The position numbers and the translations under genes were made by a program. DNA of 64,000 bases from JAUNBG01 sp964442735 (GTDB lineage: Bacteria > Planctomycetota > Planctomycetia > Pirellulales > Thermoguttaceae): positions 1 through 64,000 of the forward strand of contig CAYUAP010000003.1 in NCBI GenBank assembly GCA_964442735.1, given 5' to 3'. Positions 1 through 9,548 of this stretch are shown here, one piece after another. Below the pieces are notes generated by a model. That model was not told the DNA's origin, made no database searches, and saw nothing but the letters and a program-made list of their open reading frames with translations. Position 1 is the stretch's first letter; every line of letters begins with the position of its first letter.

Positions 1-85
1 ATCATAAAAAAGTTTGTTTGCCAAAAAACTATCCGTGAAAATCAGTGTTATCCGAGGTTTCACTTTATATCCGTGAACGGTTATC
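1..85 (-). repeat. Repeat family A element, partial at window edge
   Basis: This is the right end of a dispersed non-coding element in reverse orientation. It matches the start of the copies at 44106-44280 and 60588-60794: an AAAAAGTTTGTTTGCC block, then ATCCGTGAAAATCAGTGTTATCCG, ending at the terminal repeat GTGAACGGTTATC. The rest of the copy lies before the window. Confidence 0.75.
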
Positions 86-119
86 ATATTTGGTATAAAA
101 TTTTATATTGGTATGAACG

Positions 120-155
120 CAAGTACCTTTACAAAATCAAGTACCTTTACAAAAT
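120..155. repeat. 18-bp tandem duplication
   Basis: The unit caagtacctttacaaaat occurs twice head to tail with no mismatch. It lies just downstream of the glycosidase stop at 201 and is one of many such short direct duplications in this window. Confidence 0.9.
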
Positions 156-200
156 ATTGACAACAGAAGTGTGTTTATTGTGAACAGTTATGGAAATTGT

Positions 201-1694
201 TCATTTCTTGTTTTTACTGACGGGGCGCATCCATGAAGAATTACATTCAGGATTATGCTTGAGATCGTAGATTTTTATCTGGTCCCGTTCGACGACCATC
301 ATGGGACAGTCCCATACAGGAAGACCTTTGAATGTTGTCGTTCCATCGACTGATTTCCAGGAAGCTTTAGCATCGATATTATAGACTTTTCCTGTAATTA
401 ATTCGATATATACAGGGTCTTTGAACGTTACCTTTTTGACCGTCAGGTCGATTTTATCCCAACAAACATCGTCCGATGGAATCTTGTCACCGTACCAAAG
501 AACAAGTATTGATGTTCCTCCCTTGTCAAATTTACCGACTGTAACCAGACGGTTTGTACTTGCATTAATCTCCGCAACTTCGACGGGTTTGACCGTACTG
601 TCAAAAAAGCCCATAACGTGCTGGACAGCATGATAGGAAGGACGTTTATAAATGACATGATGGAGAAGATCGCAACGAAGTAGTCCGAATGATTGGAGCA
701 TATTGTAATACTTGAGATCAACTATTGTGAAGACATTGGTTTGGATATTTCTCAAACGATCACCGAACATACGGCGCAGATCCCATTTAACCTGACTGTA
801 TTCGGTCCAGGAATAATAGTCAAGAGCATGGGTCCATTCAAGCTGGGATGGACATCCGACTTCCCCCTGATAGATTTCCCATTTCGGATTATACGCATGT
901 ACTTCTTTTTGAAACTCCTCTATTGCCGGATAACTCGCGTCTGGATTTTGAACGTAGGGATGGTAGGACCACTGATTGATAATATTCAGATCTCCCGATT
1001 TCTTAATAGCGTCGAACATTTCCTGACGGGCTTTTTTCGATCCGGAACTGTAAAGTGTTTCAGCACAGGTTATTGCATTGGGTTGAATTTTCTTGATTAG
1101 TTTTGCTGTCGGAATCAGTAATCGGGCATAAACACCTTCCTGATTGTATGGTTCGTTCCATATTTCCCATTCGTCGCATACATCTTTGTATCGTGTTATG
1201 ATTGTTTCGACATATTTGAGCCATGCCTTCATACCTTCGGGATTATCGACGACTTGTGAAACGTTCGCTCCCAAATTGATATTGGAGCCGTAAATGGGAT
1301 TTCCATATCCGAGGGAGATACGCGGTTTTACACCCATTTCATGAAGGCCATAAACGCATTCGTCCATCCAGGCAAAATCATAAATACCTTTTGTTTTTTC
1401 CGTTTTAGCCCAACCGCTTTGTAATCGGCCCTTTTTAGTGCCAAGTTCGCCGATATATTTTTTATAGGAACTGAAACTGGCGAAGTCACGATCAAGTGTT
1501 TCGCAGCCAACCGACCATGGCGACGACTCAATTTCCCTCGAATGGCGTGCTCCCATCCAACCGATCTGCGGAAGTCCGACCGGGGTCGATTGTATCTTCT
1601 CGTAGGTAATGGAATGATGATTCCGCTCTTCCGCCGCAAAAAACGATGGTACGCAAATCGCAAAAATAACAATGACAAACAGGCATTTTTTCAT
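201..1694 (-). CDS. Secreted clan GH-A glycoside hydrolase (GH39/GH5-like)
   Basis: A 497-residue predicted exported glycosidase. The start at 1694 is chosen because an AAGGGGA ribosome site sits just upstream and the next residues (MKKCLFVIVIFAICVPSFFA) form a clear signal peptide; the frame is open upstream to 1943 but that stretch is not signal-like. The fold resembles a (beta/alpha)8 clan GH-A enzyme: IWNEPYN carries the probable acid/base Glu181, and IYQGEVG carries the probable nucleophile Glu278. The block around LGTKKGRLQSGWAKTEKTKG is shared with the paralogue at 7534-9018, so the two arose by duplication. The C-terminal part looks like a beta-sandwich. Substrate is unknown; xyloside or other plant or mucin glycans are possible. 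Clan assignment is fairly firm, family is not. Confidence 0.75.
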   Translation of the reverse strand: MKKCLFVIVIFAICVPSFFAAEERNHHSITYEKIQSTPVGLPQIGWMGARHSREIESSPWSVGCETLDRDFASFSSYKKYIGELGTKKGRLQSGWAKTEKTKGIYDFAWMDECVYGLHEMGVKPRISLGYGNPIYGSNINLGANVSQVVDNPEGMKAWLKYVETIITRYKDVCDEWEIWNEPYNQEGVYARLLIPTAKLIKKIQPNAITCAETLYSSGSKKARQEMFDAIKKSGDLNIINQWSYHPYVQNPDASYPAIEEFQKEVHAYNPKWEIYQGEVGCPSQLEWTHALDYYSWTEYSQVKWDLRRMFGDRLRNIQTNVFTIVDLKYYNMLQSFGLLRCDLLHHVIYKRPSYHAVQHVMGFFDSTVKPVEVAEINASTNRLVTVGKFDKGGTSILVLWYGDKIPSDDVCWDKIDLTVKKVTFKDPVYIELITGKVYNIDAKASWKSVDGTTTFKGLPVWDCPMMVVERDQIKIYDLKHNPECNSSWMRPVSKNKK

Positions 1695-2008
1695 AATTAT
1701 CCCCTTTAAATGGGAGAACGACTCAACTCCTTTATCATTATTGTTTGCAGGTCGATGCAACCATAAAAAAGGGGGCCGTTCTCGGTTGTAAATAAAAACA
1801 ATGGTATTGCGCGCGGTAAAATTAATTCTTTTAAGAGTTTCACCGTGTGAATCATCAACGATAATGTAGCAGAAATCGACTGCCTCGTCAACAAAATTGC
1901 CGTACAAATTCCTCAAGATCAAAAAAATATATCGTATAAACATAATAAGTACTTGTTTTCTTGTGTACTTTCATCCTAATCGTTGCCATCGCTTTGGATC
2001 TCCTTTTG

Positions 2009-2044
2009 TATCCGTGATTTCACTTTAGATCCGTGAATGGTTAC
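2009..2044 (-). repeat. Repeat family A fragment
   Basis: Only the outer 36 bp of a family A element remain, reading TATCCGTGATTTCACTTTAG then ATCCGTGAATGGTTAC. It keeps the terminal repeat (GTAACCATTCACGGAT on the other strand) and has lost the interior. It directly precedes the LRR fossil. Confidence 0.6.
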
Positions 2045-2049
2045 CTATA

Positions 2050-2255
2050 GGCAATATGGGAATTACTGACAAAGGAATGAAAATAATCACAAAATAACTC
2101 GTCTAGAAGAGCTTGACCTGTTAAATTGCGGAAAAATAACGAAAACCGGATTGTCGCATTTGACGGGACTGAAAAATATGAGGTCTCTTCGTATTTGCAC
2201 TGCGGAAAAAAACGAAATATCCACCGACGACCTTTTCCGGTTCCGACAAAAATAA
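2050..2255 (+). pseudogene. Fossil of a leucine-rich-repeat protein
   Basis: Two adjacent reading frames give consecutive pieces of one LRR pattern. Bases 2050-2094 encode GNMGITDKGMKIITK and then stop. After a frame change, 2106-2252 encode EELDLLNCGKITKTGLSHL followed by TGLKNMRSLRIC, then a short tail to a stop at 2253. The phase I-T-D-x-G-L-x-x-L and L-x-x-L-x-L-x-x-C is that of cysteine-containing (F-box or internalin-like) repeats common in planctomycete proteins. There is no start codon or ribosome site, and stops and a frameshift interrupt it, so it is a remnant. It is tail to tail with the SDR gene. Confidence 0.6.
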
Positions 2256-2350
2256 CCCAACTGTCAACTCGAATTTTATCCGTGGTAGAATCAACAAACG
2301 AAGAATGTCAAGTCGATTTTGCCACAAGACAAGGAAGAGGAAACGGATCT

Positions 2351-3256
2351 CTAACGTTTTCTTCGGGCAAGTTCACTGGCATAATGTTGACCAACGGAAT
2401 CGGCGTTTTCCCGAAACCATTCACTTAGTTTTATATTTCCTGTTTCGGGCGCGTTAGAAGTCAAAAGATTTGACATAAGACCACCTATCTCCGGCCAGGT
2501 TAAAAAAACATCATGATGCCACCAGCCGATAAGTCGGGCAATGTAATAGCCGAGCCAACGGGGAACTGGAAGAAGGAGACGTCGAACTCCAATAATTCGA
2601 CCAATAACACGTAATAGTTCAAGATAGGTATAATCTTCCGGTCCTACAGCGTCAATAATAGCAGACTCCTTTTGTTCCACGGCGTTGACAACCAGTTCTG
2701 CAAAATCAAAAACATGAATCGGACGAATTCGATATTGACCGTTCCCGAAATATCCAACTATTGGAAAATGCCGCAAGGTCCAAGCAATATTATTAATCAG
2801 AATATCGTCAAGACCAAAAATAACCGTTGGACGGACTATTGTACAGGGCAGATTTGTTTCACGAAGCATTTCCTCCATTTGCGCTTTCCCGCGATAATAC
2901 TCGAATGGTGAATTCTTGTCCGGATTGGCGATACTGGTGTGAATTATCCGTTTAACACCTGCCGAACAAGCAGATCGAAAAAGAAGGCCGGTATTTTCCA
3001 CCGCCTGTCGATGGTTAAAAGAACCGTAATTAAATCGGACCCAATAGGTATTGATAAAAACGTCACAGTCGGCCATGGCCGATTCCAAACCAGCCGGATT
3101 GTTAAAATCAAGCGGATAGGAAGGAACGGCTCCATCAAAAGGATCTTTTGGGGGAACTGTATTGGTTAAGGTAATCACAGAGTAGCCTTTAGCCAGTAAA
3201 CGTTTTGCTATCTGTCGACCTGAATAACCAAAAGCTCCGGTAACGGCTATTTTCAT
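2351..3256 (-). CDS. NAD(P)-binding atypical SDR epimerase/dehydratase-like protein
   Basis: A 301-residue cytoplasmic Rossmann protein. The start at 3256 gives MKIAVTGAFGYSG with an AAAGGA site 8 bases upstream; ATGs at 3262 and 3292 are poorly placed. The glycine motif TGAFGYSGRQIAKRLL binds the dinucleotide. A YYRGK motif supplies a Tyr-x3-Lys pair. IVRPTVIFG is typical of the NDUFA9/NmrA-like atypical SDRs, which often act on sugars, lipids or quinones or have lost catalysis. The next gene in the same direction is the small membrane protein at 3317-4006, 60 bases upstream, so they may be co-transcribed. Substrate cannot be stated. Confidence 0.8.
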   Translation of the reverse strand: MKIAVTGAFGYSGRQIAKRLLAKGYSVITLTNTVPPKDPFDGAVPSYPLDFNNPAGLESAMADCDVFINTYWVRFNYGSFNHRQAVENTGLLFRSACSAGVKRIIHTSIANPDKNSPFEYYRGKAQMEEMLRETNLPCTIVRPTVIFGLDDILINNIAWTLRHFPIVGYFGNGQYRIRPIHVFDFAELVVNAVEQKESAIIDAVGPEDYTYLELLRVIGRIIGVRRLLLPVPRWLGYYIARLIGWWHHDVFLTWPEIGGLMSNLLTSNAPETGNIKLSEWFRENADSVGQHYASELARRKR

Positions 3257-3316
3257 TATCATATTCCTTTCTTTTTTGACTGTTTTATGCACTCATTTCC
3301 ATGTATTGCAGATCAG

Positions 3317-4006
3317 TCATGCCTTCTCAATGATAACGTCCATTTTCCCAATTTGATCTTTAATAATAACAGGACATTGTAATCGTTGAGAGATCTGTTT
3401 TAAAGAACGTCGCGACATTTTATCCCAATCTTGGGAAAGTAAATACTTTCTCCAGGTTCCATCGGTCAATTGAATCAGAAATAAAAGTTGTTCTTCGACC
3501 CGTGAATGACTTCCAGTTTTTATTATTTTCGATACCAATACAAAAAGATACCGTTGATATTCATTCCTGTGGTAGGATATATTCTCTTTAGAAATATACA
3601 GATCGCCCGAATGGGCGTCACAGGAAAAACGAATATCGCGATGGTCACCTCTCCAGTGTTTTCGGGCAAGATTTCGACAATACAGGTTCACAAAAGACAT
3701 ACAAACGATTACTAACAGCATAAATGGGGTCGTAAAGTATAAAACAACAGGTTTTCCAATCCAATAGAAAAATACTGCCAATAATATAATTGGAATATAC
3801 AACAAAGAAAACCAGAAGAATAATATATACCAAAAACCTGGAGGATAGTTTTTAACTTCCATACAGGTATTGTTTTGTGACCAGCGGATACAAAAGGTAC
3901 AACCAGATATCCCTAAAAGAAATTCACTGTAAAAATAGAGAAAATCGTCTGGAACGTTCCATTCCTTAACAAGGTTTTGACCGGATAGAGTGTTTTTTTG
4001 TTCCAT
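3317..4006 (-). CDS. Hypothetical membrane protein with two transmembrane segments
   Basis: Not recognised. The start at 4006 has AAAAGG 7 bases upstream and gives 229 residues. Residues about 55-105 form two hydrophobic segments (around FWYILFFWFSLLYIPIILL and LLVIVCMSFVNLY) joined by a short polar loop. The N-terminal 50 residues and the C-terminal 120 residues are soluble. The C-terminal half (DIRFSCDAHSGDLYISKENI onward) looks like a beta-rich domain with alternating charged and hydrophobic residues, possibly PH-like as in some small bacterial membrane proteins. It lies just upstream of the SDR gene on the same strand. Confidence 0.6.
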   Translation of the reverse strand: MEQKNTLSGQNLVKEWNVPDDFLYFYSEFLLGISGCTFCIRWSQNNTCMEVKNYPPGFWYILFFWFSLLYIPIILLAVFFYWIGKPVVLYFTTPFMLLVIVCMSFVNLYCRNLARKHWRGDHRDIRFSCDAHSGDLYISKENISYHRNEYQRYLFVLVSKIIKTGSHSRVEEQLLFLIQLTDGTWRKYLLSQDWDKMSRRSLKQISQRLQCPVIIKDQIGKMDVIIEKA

Positions 4007-4385
4007 GATTATACCTTTTGGGAGAAAACGGCTGTTCGTATCAATGTCATAACAGCGGATCACTTCTTTTTACATTCATCACTTTTATTATACTGAAAGT
4101 AATAATTGTCGTCAACCCAAATATTACCTACATATGTAATTTTTTAGAAAATAATCATGAAATATCTGAAATCAGGTTAAATATCAGGTACTATTATTTG
4201 TATTCTTAACATTTTTTTTATACTCAAGGTCGATATAAAAGTCTATTTTTCAAAACAGACGAGACGCCTGTTTTGGAGGATGCGGACGAGACGTCCGCAC
4301 TTTCAGAAAATACCGAATTTATAACGTTGTATAGTATATTATAAACATTGAACGATACAAACCGAATTGAAAATGATATCTTCGG
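4007..4385. other. Intergenic gap holding a family B repeat
   Basis: About 380 bp without a gene. The half next to 4006 is AT-rich and should hold the promoter of the 3317-4006 gene. The other half is the family B element at 4219-4338. Nothing else was seen. Confidence 0.6.
4219..4338 (+). repeat. Repeat family B element (MITE-like), copy 1
   Basis: A 120-bp non-coding element beginning TATACTCAAGGTCGATATAAA and ending TTTATAACGTTGTATAGTATA, so its ends are imperfect inverted repeats. Inside are two hairpins: AAACAGACGAGACGCCTGTTT and GCGGACGAGACGTCCGC, both with a central GAGACG. Full-length copies lie at 9344-9497, 56765-56884 and 60822-60941. No open frame is present. Confidence 0.8.
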
Positions 4386-7300
4386 TTATTTTTCAGAATA
4401 ATGTGGTGAAACAAAATGTTTAACGTTATTTTGCCCATTGACAAGACCTATTTCCTTGAGAGAACGTCCAGAAATCTGTTCGATCCATTGACGTAACTTC
4501 TGGGGAGTCGGTATGGAATTGTTATCGGTCGGTACGGAATCGATCGTTTTCGATGTATTTCCATAGAATTGATCCCAGCGTGTTCCATTGGTCTGGAAGG
4601 CTTCACAATTGATCAAGTCATTATTAAAGATGAAATTCCTGTTGATATTAACTTCGAGATCTTCGTCAACAAATGGGTATATTTTCTTTTCCAGATAGTT
4701 CTTGACATTCGTACCATAACTTCCATGAATGAACGAACGCAGATAACGGTCGTTTCCCCAAGGTGAAAAGCTAAATGCCTTTTTACAACAGACAAAGAGA
4801 TTACGAATACAGAGATTGTCTTTGCCGCCATGAATCTGAATTCCGCCGAAGGCCCCACCACTGGAACGATAAAATATATTATCGGCCATAACAACTCCGG
4901 AGATCGAATCGTCAAGTCGAATACCCGCCTGTCCACATAATGCCAGACTGGATCCGATATGATGCCAGAAGTTCTTTTCAATAACGATTCCTCGATACAT
5001 CGGATCACAATAGATATCAATTCCACTTTGATCACTGTACTCATAAACAACACTGTGTACTTCATTTCGGGCACAATATTGATCATTACCATCCATTCGA
5101 AACGCATGATGTGGAGAATCATAAATCAAGTTATTGGTTGCAGTCATACCACAGCCTGTAGTCTGAACCGCAGCAGCATATGCCCGGTCCACTTGACAAA
5201 ACGAGGCAATTTCTGTATCGTAAATCGTTAGTCCGGAAGGCGTTAGTGAAGTACGGTCACCTCCCGTAAATCGAACGCCGCATCCACCAAGTCGACAGAG
5301 TTTCGAATGGTAAACACCCCCCCAGGAACATCCGGTCATAACAACCGCATGTACTCCCGTCCCATCAATTAGACAGTGGTCTAAATAACAGTCGGAACTT
5401 TTTTGCGCCCAGAATGCCGTCGTCCGGCAACCGGAAAAAGTCAGATTCTGAAAAAGGTATTTCGAACAGTCGATTAATTTAATAAACGGTCCAGAAAAAA
5501 CGGATATCTCAATACGGTCTTTCTTCAAATCAATTCCTGGGGGTGGATAAAGATAAAGAAGACCGTTTGTCCGATCAATATAGAATTCGCCCGGGACGTC
5601 AAGTTCTTCAAGTATATTTCGCAGATAATAATGAAACTGTCCTGAAAGATTTTTGTAATCTACGGTTATTAGTTTGTTTTTTTGATCAATTTTAAGAACT
5701 TTTCGCGTATCCCCAGCCCACTCGTACTGGAACAGTCCGTTAGCCCAGATATCATTTTCATCCGGATTTTCGGAAATATACCAGCGTTGGGGACGGTCAT
5801 AATCATAACGGAATGTACCGGAGTCGTTCTTTTTCCCATTGGTATTAGTGGAATTAACGACTTCACCGAAAGAGAGCTGTTCTTCACCTTCGTTTGGCCA
5901 ACGGGCAAGAGTCTGTGCCTGACCGTTAATATAAAGATCCGTCCAAGGATTCATAATATCGTCTATTGGATATCCACGGTCAGTTACCGCTCCGAAATCG
6001 GTAACACCGTTCTTTTTAAGGTCACAAACGACTATTTTATCGCGTACCGATTCCGAAAATCGATTATAGACAGCAGTATTGCGGACAGAAGTAAATCCCT
6101 GTAACATTACATTTCCGGTAAAGATCGGACGAGCGTTTTCCTCCGCTCGAACAATAATGGATCCACTATTGTTCGAAGTTATTTTATTTTCAATCAGAGC
6201 GGTTTTTTCACAATAGTATCTTCCGTCGGCAACAATAACAAGAACCGATTTCCCCAATTGTGCGATTCGATTGGCCTTTTCCAGTACACCAGCCAAGGTT
6301 GCCAGAGGCTTTTCCTTCGAACCGTCGTTGGAATCGGAACCATTGGGAGCCAAAAAGAGTTTTATCACATTAGCCGGAATCTCTTTTGCTTTTTCGAATC
6401 GGGCAAGAGAATCGGCTTCCAGTTTATGTGCCCGATAGAGCATCTGACTTTCCAACAGTTGGACCTTGTTCTTAATCTTTGTTTCGTAGGGAAACGCTTG
6501 ATTGAGTTTATTTTCAAGAGTATTATATAGAGAATCTCCCGTTATTTTATGAAGAACTTTCAGTTCCGACGATACTTGGTAGAGATTACTGACAAATTGA
6601 TTATATTTTTCTACGTCTTCTTTTTGTGGTATTTTCCTGCTTAAAATATCATTGGCTTCTTTTTCGACCAGCGGAGCCGCCTTCAGAACATTCTCTTTTC
6701 CCCCTTCCAATAAAAGAATTTTTCGATATTCATCCCTATATAAATTGGACATGTAAACGTTGTCTTCAAACAATTTGACGAAATTTTCAATTGATTTTGG
6801 TTTATTGTTTAGATTGATAATGCCATATGTCGATTGAAAGTTTTTCAGAAAATCAATTTTCTTTTTTTCCAGTTCCGGATGTGTCTTGAATCGCGCGGCA
6901 ACTTCTTCGGGAGTCATTGCACGCGGATAATAATCGAGCTGATCGACAAACATTTTATTCCAGCCGATACCATTATGTGTAAAACCGATTTTAATCGGCT
7001 GGTCCAGACTAACCAGATTTCCGGAATATGCAGTTTCCGCCCCCAATTCACCGTTGAGATAAATCTTCATGACTTTTCCATCATACGTACAAACCAAATC
7101 GTGAAGAATATCGGGCATAACATCCCCTTTATTGACAGAAATGGAAGATCGAACGGTAACTTTTCCGATTTCGAAACAGATCGCATGATTATCCCAAGAA
7201 TACCAGGCACGTGCACCTTCGTAATATCCACTAGCAACGGAGAAGATCATTCCGGCATTCGAGTTGGCCGCATTAACTTCTCCTCCTTTCTCAAGGAACT

Positions 7301-7490
7301 TGACTCGTATCGCAAAGGAACAGGAGTTGGTGGAAAAATCAGGTTTTTTACCTGAAACCGCTTCTTTTTCCAAAATTCGATTGACGTCAATCGATTGTTC
7401 TCCGGTTGCTCCCGCAAATGTACTTTCCTGAAAGAATGAAAATCCCATCAGGATTAGTAAAATTATACTCTTTATTACATAACATCGCAT
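4386..7490 (-). CDS. Secreted LamG plus parallel beta-helix protein
   Basis: A 1034-residue exported protein; the start at 7490 has AAAGGA 8 bases upstream and begins a signal peptide (VIKSIILLILMGFSFF). Residues about 45-205 form a LamG/concanavalin-like jelly roll (MIFSVASGYY, MKIYLNGELG, GWNKMFVDQLDYYPR), often a glycan-binding module. Residues about 210-370 are a charged helical linker. From about 380 (APNGSDSNDGSKEKPLATL) to about 960 runs a right-handed parallel beta-helix with the DGSxxxPxxTLxxA entry motif typical of secreted polysaccharide lyase or glycosidase-like helices. The GSDSNDGS start and long N-ladders support this; catalytic residues cannot be assigned. It lies 43 bases downstream of the GH-A gene at 7534 on the same strand and may share its transcript. 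Confidence 0.8.
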   Translation of the reverse strand: MRCYVIKSIILLILMGFSFFQESTFAGATGEQSIDVNRILEKEAVSGKKPDFSTNSCSFAIRVKFLEKGGEVNAANSNAGMIFSVASGYYEGARAWYSWDNHAICFEIGKVTVRSSISVNKGDVMPDILHDLVCTYDGKVMKIYLNGELGAETAYSGNLVSLDQPIKIGFTHNGIGWNKMFVDQLDYYPRAMTPEEVAARFKTHPELEKKKIDFLKNFQSTYGIINLNNKPKSIENFVKLFEDNVYMSNLYRDEYRKILLLEGGKENVLKAAPLVEKEANDILSRKIPQKEDVEKYNQFVSNLYQVSSELKVLHKITGDSLYNTLENKLNQAFPYETKIKNKVQLLESQMLYRAHKLEADSLARFEKAKEIPANVIKLFLAPNGSDSNDGSKEKPLATLAGVLEKANRIAQLGKSVLVIVADGRYYCEKTALIENKITSNNSGSIIVRAEENARPIFTGNVMLQGFTSVRNTAVYNRFSESVRDKIVVCDLKKNGVTDFGAVTDRGYPIDDIMNPWTDLYINGQAQTLARWPNEGEEQLSFGEVVNSTNTNGKKNDSGTFRYDYDRPQRWYISENPDENDIWANGLFQYEWAGDTRKVLKIDQKNKLITVDYKNLSGQFHYYLRNILEELDVPGEFYIDRTNGLLYLYPPPGIDLKKDRIEISVFSGPFIKLIDCSKYLFQNLTFSGCRTTAFWAQKSSDCYLDHCLIDGTGVHAVVMTGCSWGGVYHSKLCRLGGCGVRFTGGDRTSLTPSGLTIYDTEIASFCQVDRAYAAAVQTTGCGMTATNNLIYDSPHHAFRMDGNDQYCARNEVHSVVYEYSDQSGIDIYCDPMYRGIVIEKNFWHHIGSSLALCGQAGIRLDDSISGVVMADNIFYRSSGGAFGGIQIHGGKDNLCIRNLFVCCKKAFSFSPWGNDRYLRSFIHGSYGTNVKNYLEKKIYPFVDEDLEVNINRNFIFNNDLINCEAFQTNGTRWDQFYGNTSKTIDSVPTDNNSIPTPQKLRQWIEQISGRSLKEIGLVNGQNNVKHFVSPHYSEK

Positions 7491-7533
7491 ATTTTGATTC
7501 CTTTATTCAATATTTTTTTCAATACACCAATCA

Positions 7534-9018
7534 TTATTTCATAATAATAGATTGTTCCACAATAAGAGTAGGGGCATCATAAACAGGCATTTTTTTAAAG
7601 ACGGTCCCGTCCTTCTGATTGCAGATACAATCTGCTGGAATCTCGTAAATGGCCCCCGTAACGACATCGACCCAAACAGGCTTTTTAAACGTAAAACCGG
7701 GCGCGATTAAATCGGCAGGAGTCGTTTCATTTTTATTTTCCGGATTGCTGGTACAATCCCAATAGGCAATAATGGGCGCTCCGGTCTTCTTCTGGCGAAA
7801 CGTGTAAATGGAGTGATCTTTTTTGTAATCAAGTTTCAGATTTTTATTCGAAACAGTATCGATCGAAGCGTCAAAAATGGAAGCGAGATTCTGAACGGTA
7901 TAATATGCAGGTTTGACTTTAAGCACTTTGAAATCTTCATTGCATTTAACAAGTCCCATTCGCTTCATAAATCGATCGGTCCGGGTACGAATCCAAATCG
8001 GATCCTCGAAATTTGTGTAACGTTTAGGAGAATCATAGGCAGGATCGTAAAACGTAAAGACCAATGTTTCGATATCATGACCAAGATCACCGATAATACG
8101 GCGGGCATTCCATTTGCATTGGGTCAATTCCGTATTCCATTTTCCGGAAGAGATTGGCGCACTGTAATGTGGATCGCTTGTAGCTCCCGCCTCCCCTTGC
8201 CAGATCTTGATCCTTGAATCATATTTACGTATTACGTCAACCATCTTTTCAACTTTAGGATAACAGGAATCCGGATTCACACTGTAATCATGATAAACAA
8301 GCCATTCGAAAAGTCCGATTTTATTCTTTTCTTTAAGAATTTTGAGATAGGCATCGACGAAATTGTAATTTGGCCAGGAAATCACCAGAGCTCCGATTTT
8401 CGCGTTGGGAATATTCCTCTTGATAATCTCCGCAGTACGGATATTGTTATCCGCGACAATCTCCGGAGTATTGGTCTTTTTATTATTCGGTTCGTTCCAA
8501 CAGGCCCAATCGTTTACCTTGGAGTAATGCTTTGAAAGAGCGTCAACATATCGATCCCAGGCGGCTAGAGCTTCTTCACCTTGGGGCAGTCCGTCGGAAA
8601 GAGACGGTCCTCCACCACCAGGATAAATGGAATTGCCATATGATGTTTCAAGAAGAACGTCAAGCCCGTTTTCTGTCAGATAATCGACCTGCTTGTCAAG
8701 CCATTCAAAATCGTAAACGCCTTTGGTCTTTTCGATTTTTGCCCAGCCCGCATGAAGTCGTATTCGGCAGATCCCCAGTGGTGGAATGAATTCCTTAAAC
8801 TGCTCGAAATCACCATAGTCCCGAGGCAACATTTCACATCCGATCGCCATTCTGGAACGGCCCACTTCCCGTGCTGATCGGGGAGTGACTGTTCCAATTC
8901 TCTTAAAACCAGGCTCCAATGTTGTTTGTACGCGATCATGGGTATTGTCAATCATTTGGGCAAAAATCGATGAACAAGTCACACCAAGAAAAATAACTAA
9001 AAAAGCAAGTCTATGCAT
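7534..9018 (-). CDS. Secreted clan GH-A glycoside hydrolase, paralogue of 201-1694
   Basis: A 494-residue exported glycosidase. The start at 9018 is supported by AAAGGAGA upstream and the signal peptide MHRLAFLVIFLGVTCSSIFA; the longer frame to 9075 lacks both. ACWNEPNN carries the likely acid/base Glu176, and IWQGEAGA carries the likely nucleophile Glu276, almost the same spacing as in the paralogue (Glu181 and Glu278). The shared block GWAKIEKTKGVYDFEWLDKQ confirms common origin. The C-terminal 100 residues appear to be a beta-sandwich. Family is GH39/GH5-like by eye; substrate unknown. Confidence 0.8.
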   Translation of the reverse strand: MHRLAFLVIFLGVTCSSIFAQMIDNTHDRVQTTLEPGFKRIGTVTPRSAREVGRSRMAIGCEMLPRDYGDFEQFKEFIPPLGICRIRLHAGWAKIEKTKGVYDFEWLDKQVDYLTENGLDVLLETSYGNSIYPGGGGPSLSDGLPQGEEALAAWDRYVDALSKHYSKVNDWACWNEPNNKKTNTPEIVADNNIRTAEIIKRNIPNAKIGALVISWPNYNFVDAYLKILKEKNKIGLFEWLVYHDYSVNPDSCYPKVEKMVDVIRKYDSRIKIWQGEAGATSDPHYSAPISSGKWNTELTQCKWNARRIIGDLGHDIETLVFTFYDPAYDSPKRYTNFEDPIWIRTRTDRFMKRMGLVKCNEDFKVLKVKPAYYTVQNLASIFDASIDTVSNKNLKLDYKKDHSIYTFRQKKTGAPIIAYWDCTSNPENKNETTPADLIAPGFTFKKPVWVDVVTGAIYEIPADCICNQKDGTVFKKMPVYDAPTLIVEQSIIMK

Positions 9019-9297
9019 CAATCGTCTCCTTTGGTTAATAAAAAAACAGTAACCGTTCATGGTATCATTCGGCAACGTCGACCGATATTACCGTATCAAT
9101 CTTCCGTGAACGTTAAATGACTTTTATGCAGTATAATAAAAATCAATACAAAAGTCAACCATTATATTTTAAATAGAGAACAAAATAATGAATTACAAGA
9201 CTGTAAAAGTGACAATTTTGCGAAGTGCAACGCCCGTCGAAGCGGAGTACCTTGACTTTCGGGAGACTCCTTCCCCGTCCGTAAAGAAGAAATCTTT

Positions 9298-9321
9298 GTT
9301 GAAAACCTTCAGGTTTTCGAC
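9298..9321. other. Hairpin with 11-bp stem
   Basis: GTTGAAAACCT, a two-base loop, then AGGTTTTCGAC form an 11-bp stem with one G-T pair. There is no U-run after it on either strand, so it is not a clear terminator. Confidence 0.5.
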
Positions 9322-9343
9322 CAAAACATAGTTTTCATCCCGT

Positions 9344-9497
9344 TATACTGTACGACGTTAGATACTGTACGACGTTAGATACTGTACGACGTTATAAATT
9401 CGGCATTTCCTGGGAACGCGGATGTCTCGTCCGTATCCTTTAAAACAGGCGTTTCGCCTGTTTTGAAAAATAGATTTTTATAACGACCTTGAGTATA
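9344..9497 (-). repeat. Repeat family B element, copy 2, with triplicated terminal repeat
   Basis: Same element as 4219-4338 in reverse orientation: it starts TATACTGTACGACGTTA and ends TAACGACCTTGAGTATA, with both GAGACG-type hairpins inside (GTCTCGTCC and AACAGGCGTTTCGCCTGTTT). The terminal 17-bp unit tactgtacgacgttaga occurs three times in tandem (9346-9396), which lengthens this copy. Confidence 0.8.
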
Positions 9498-9548
9498 AAC
9501 AGTCTAGTGGTTGGGAACTCTTTAATTCGGGAGTTCATTCAGGGGAAC

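Noticed and set aside
2126..2428. 100-codon open frame on the plus strand
   Set aside because: It runs in another frame over the LRR fossil and into the end of the SDR gene; composition does not look like protein.
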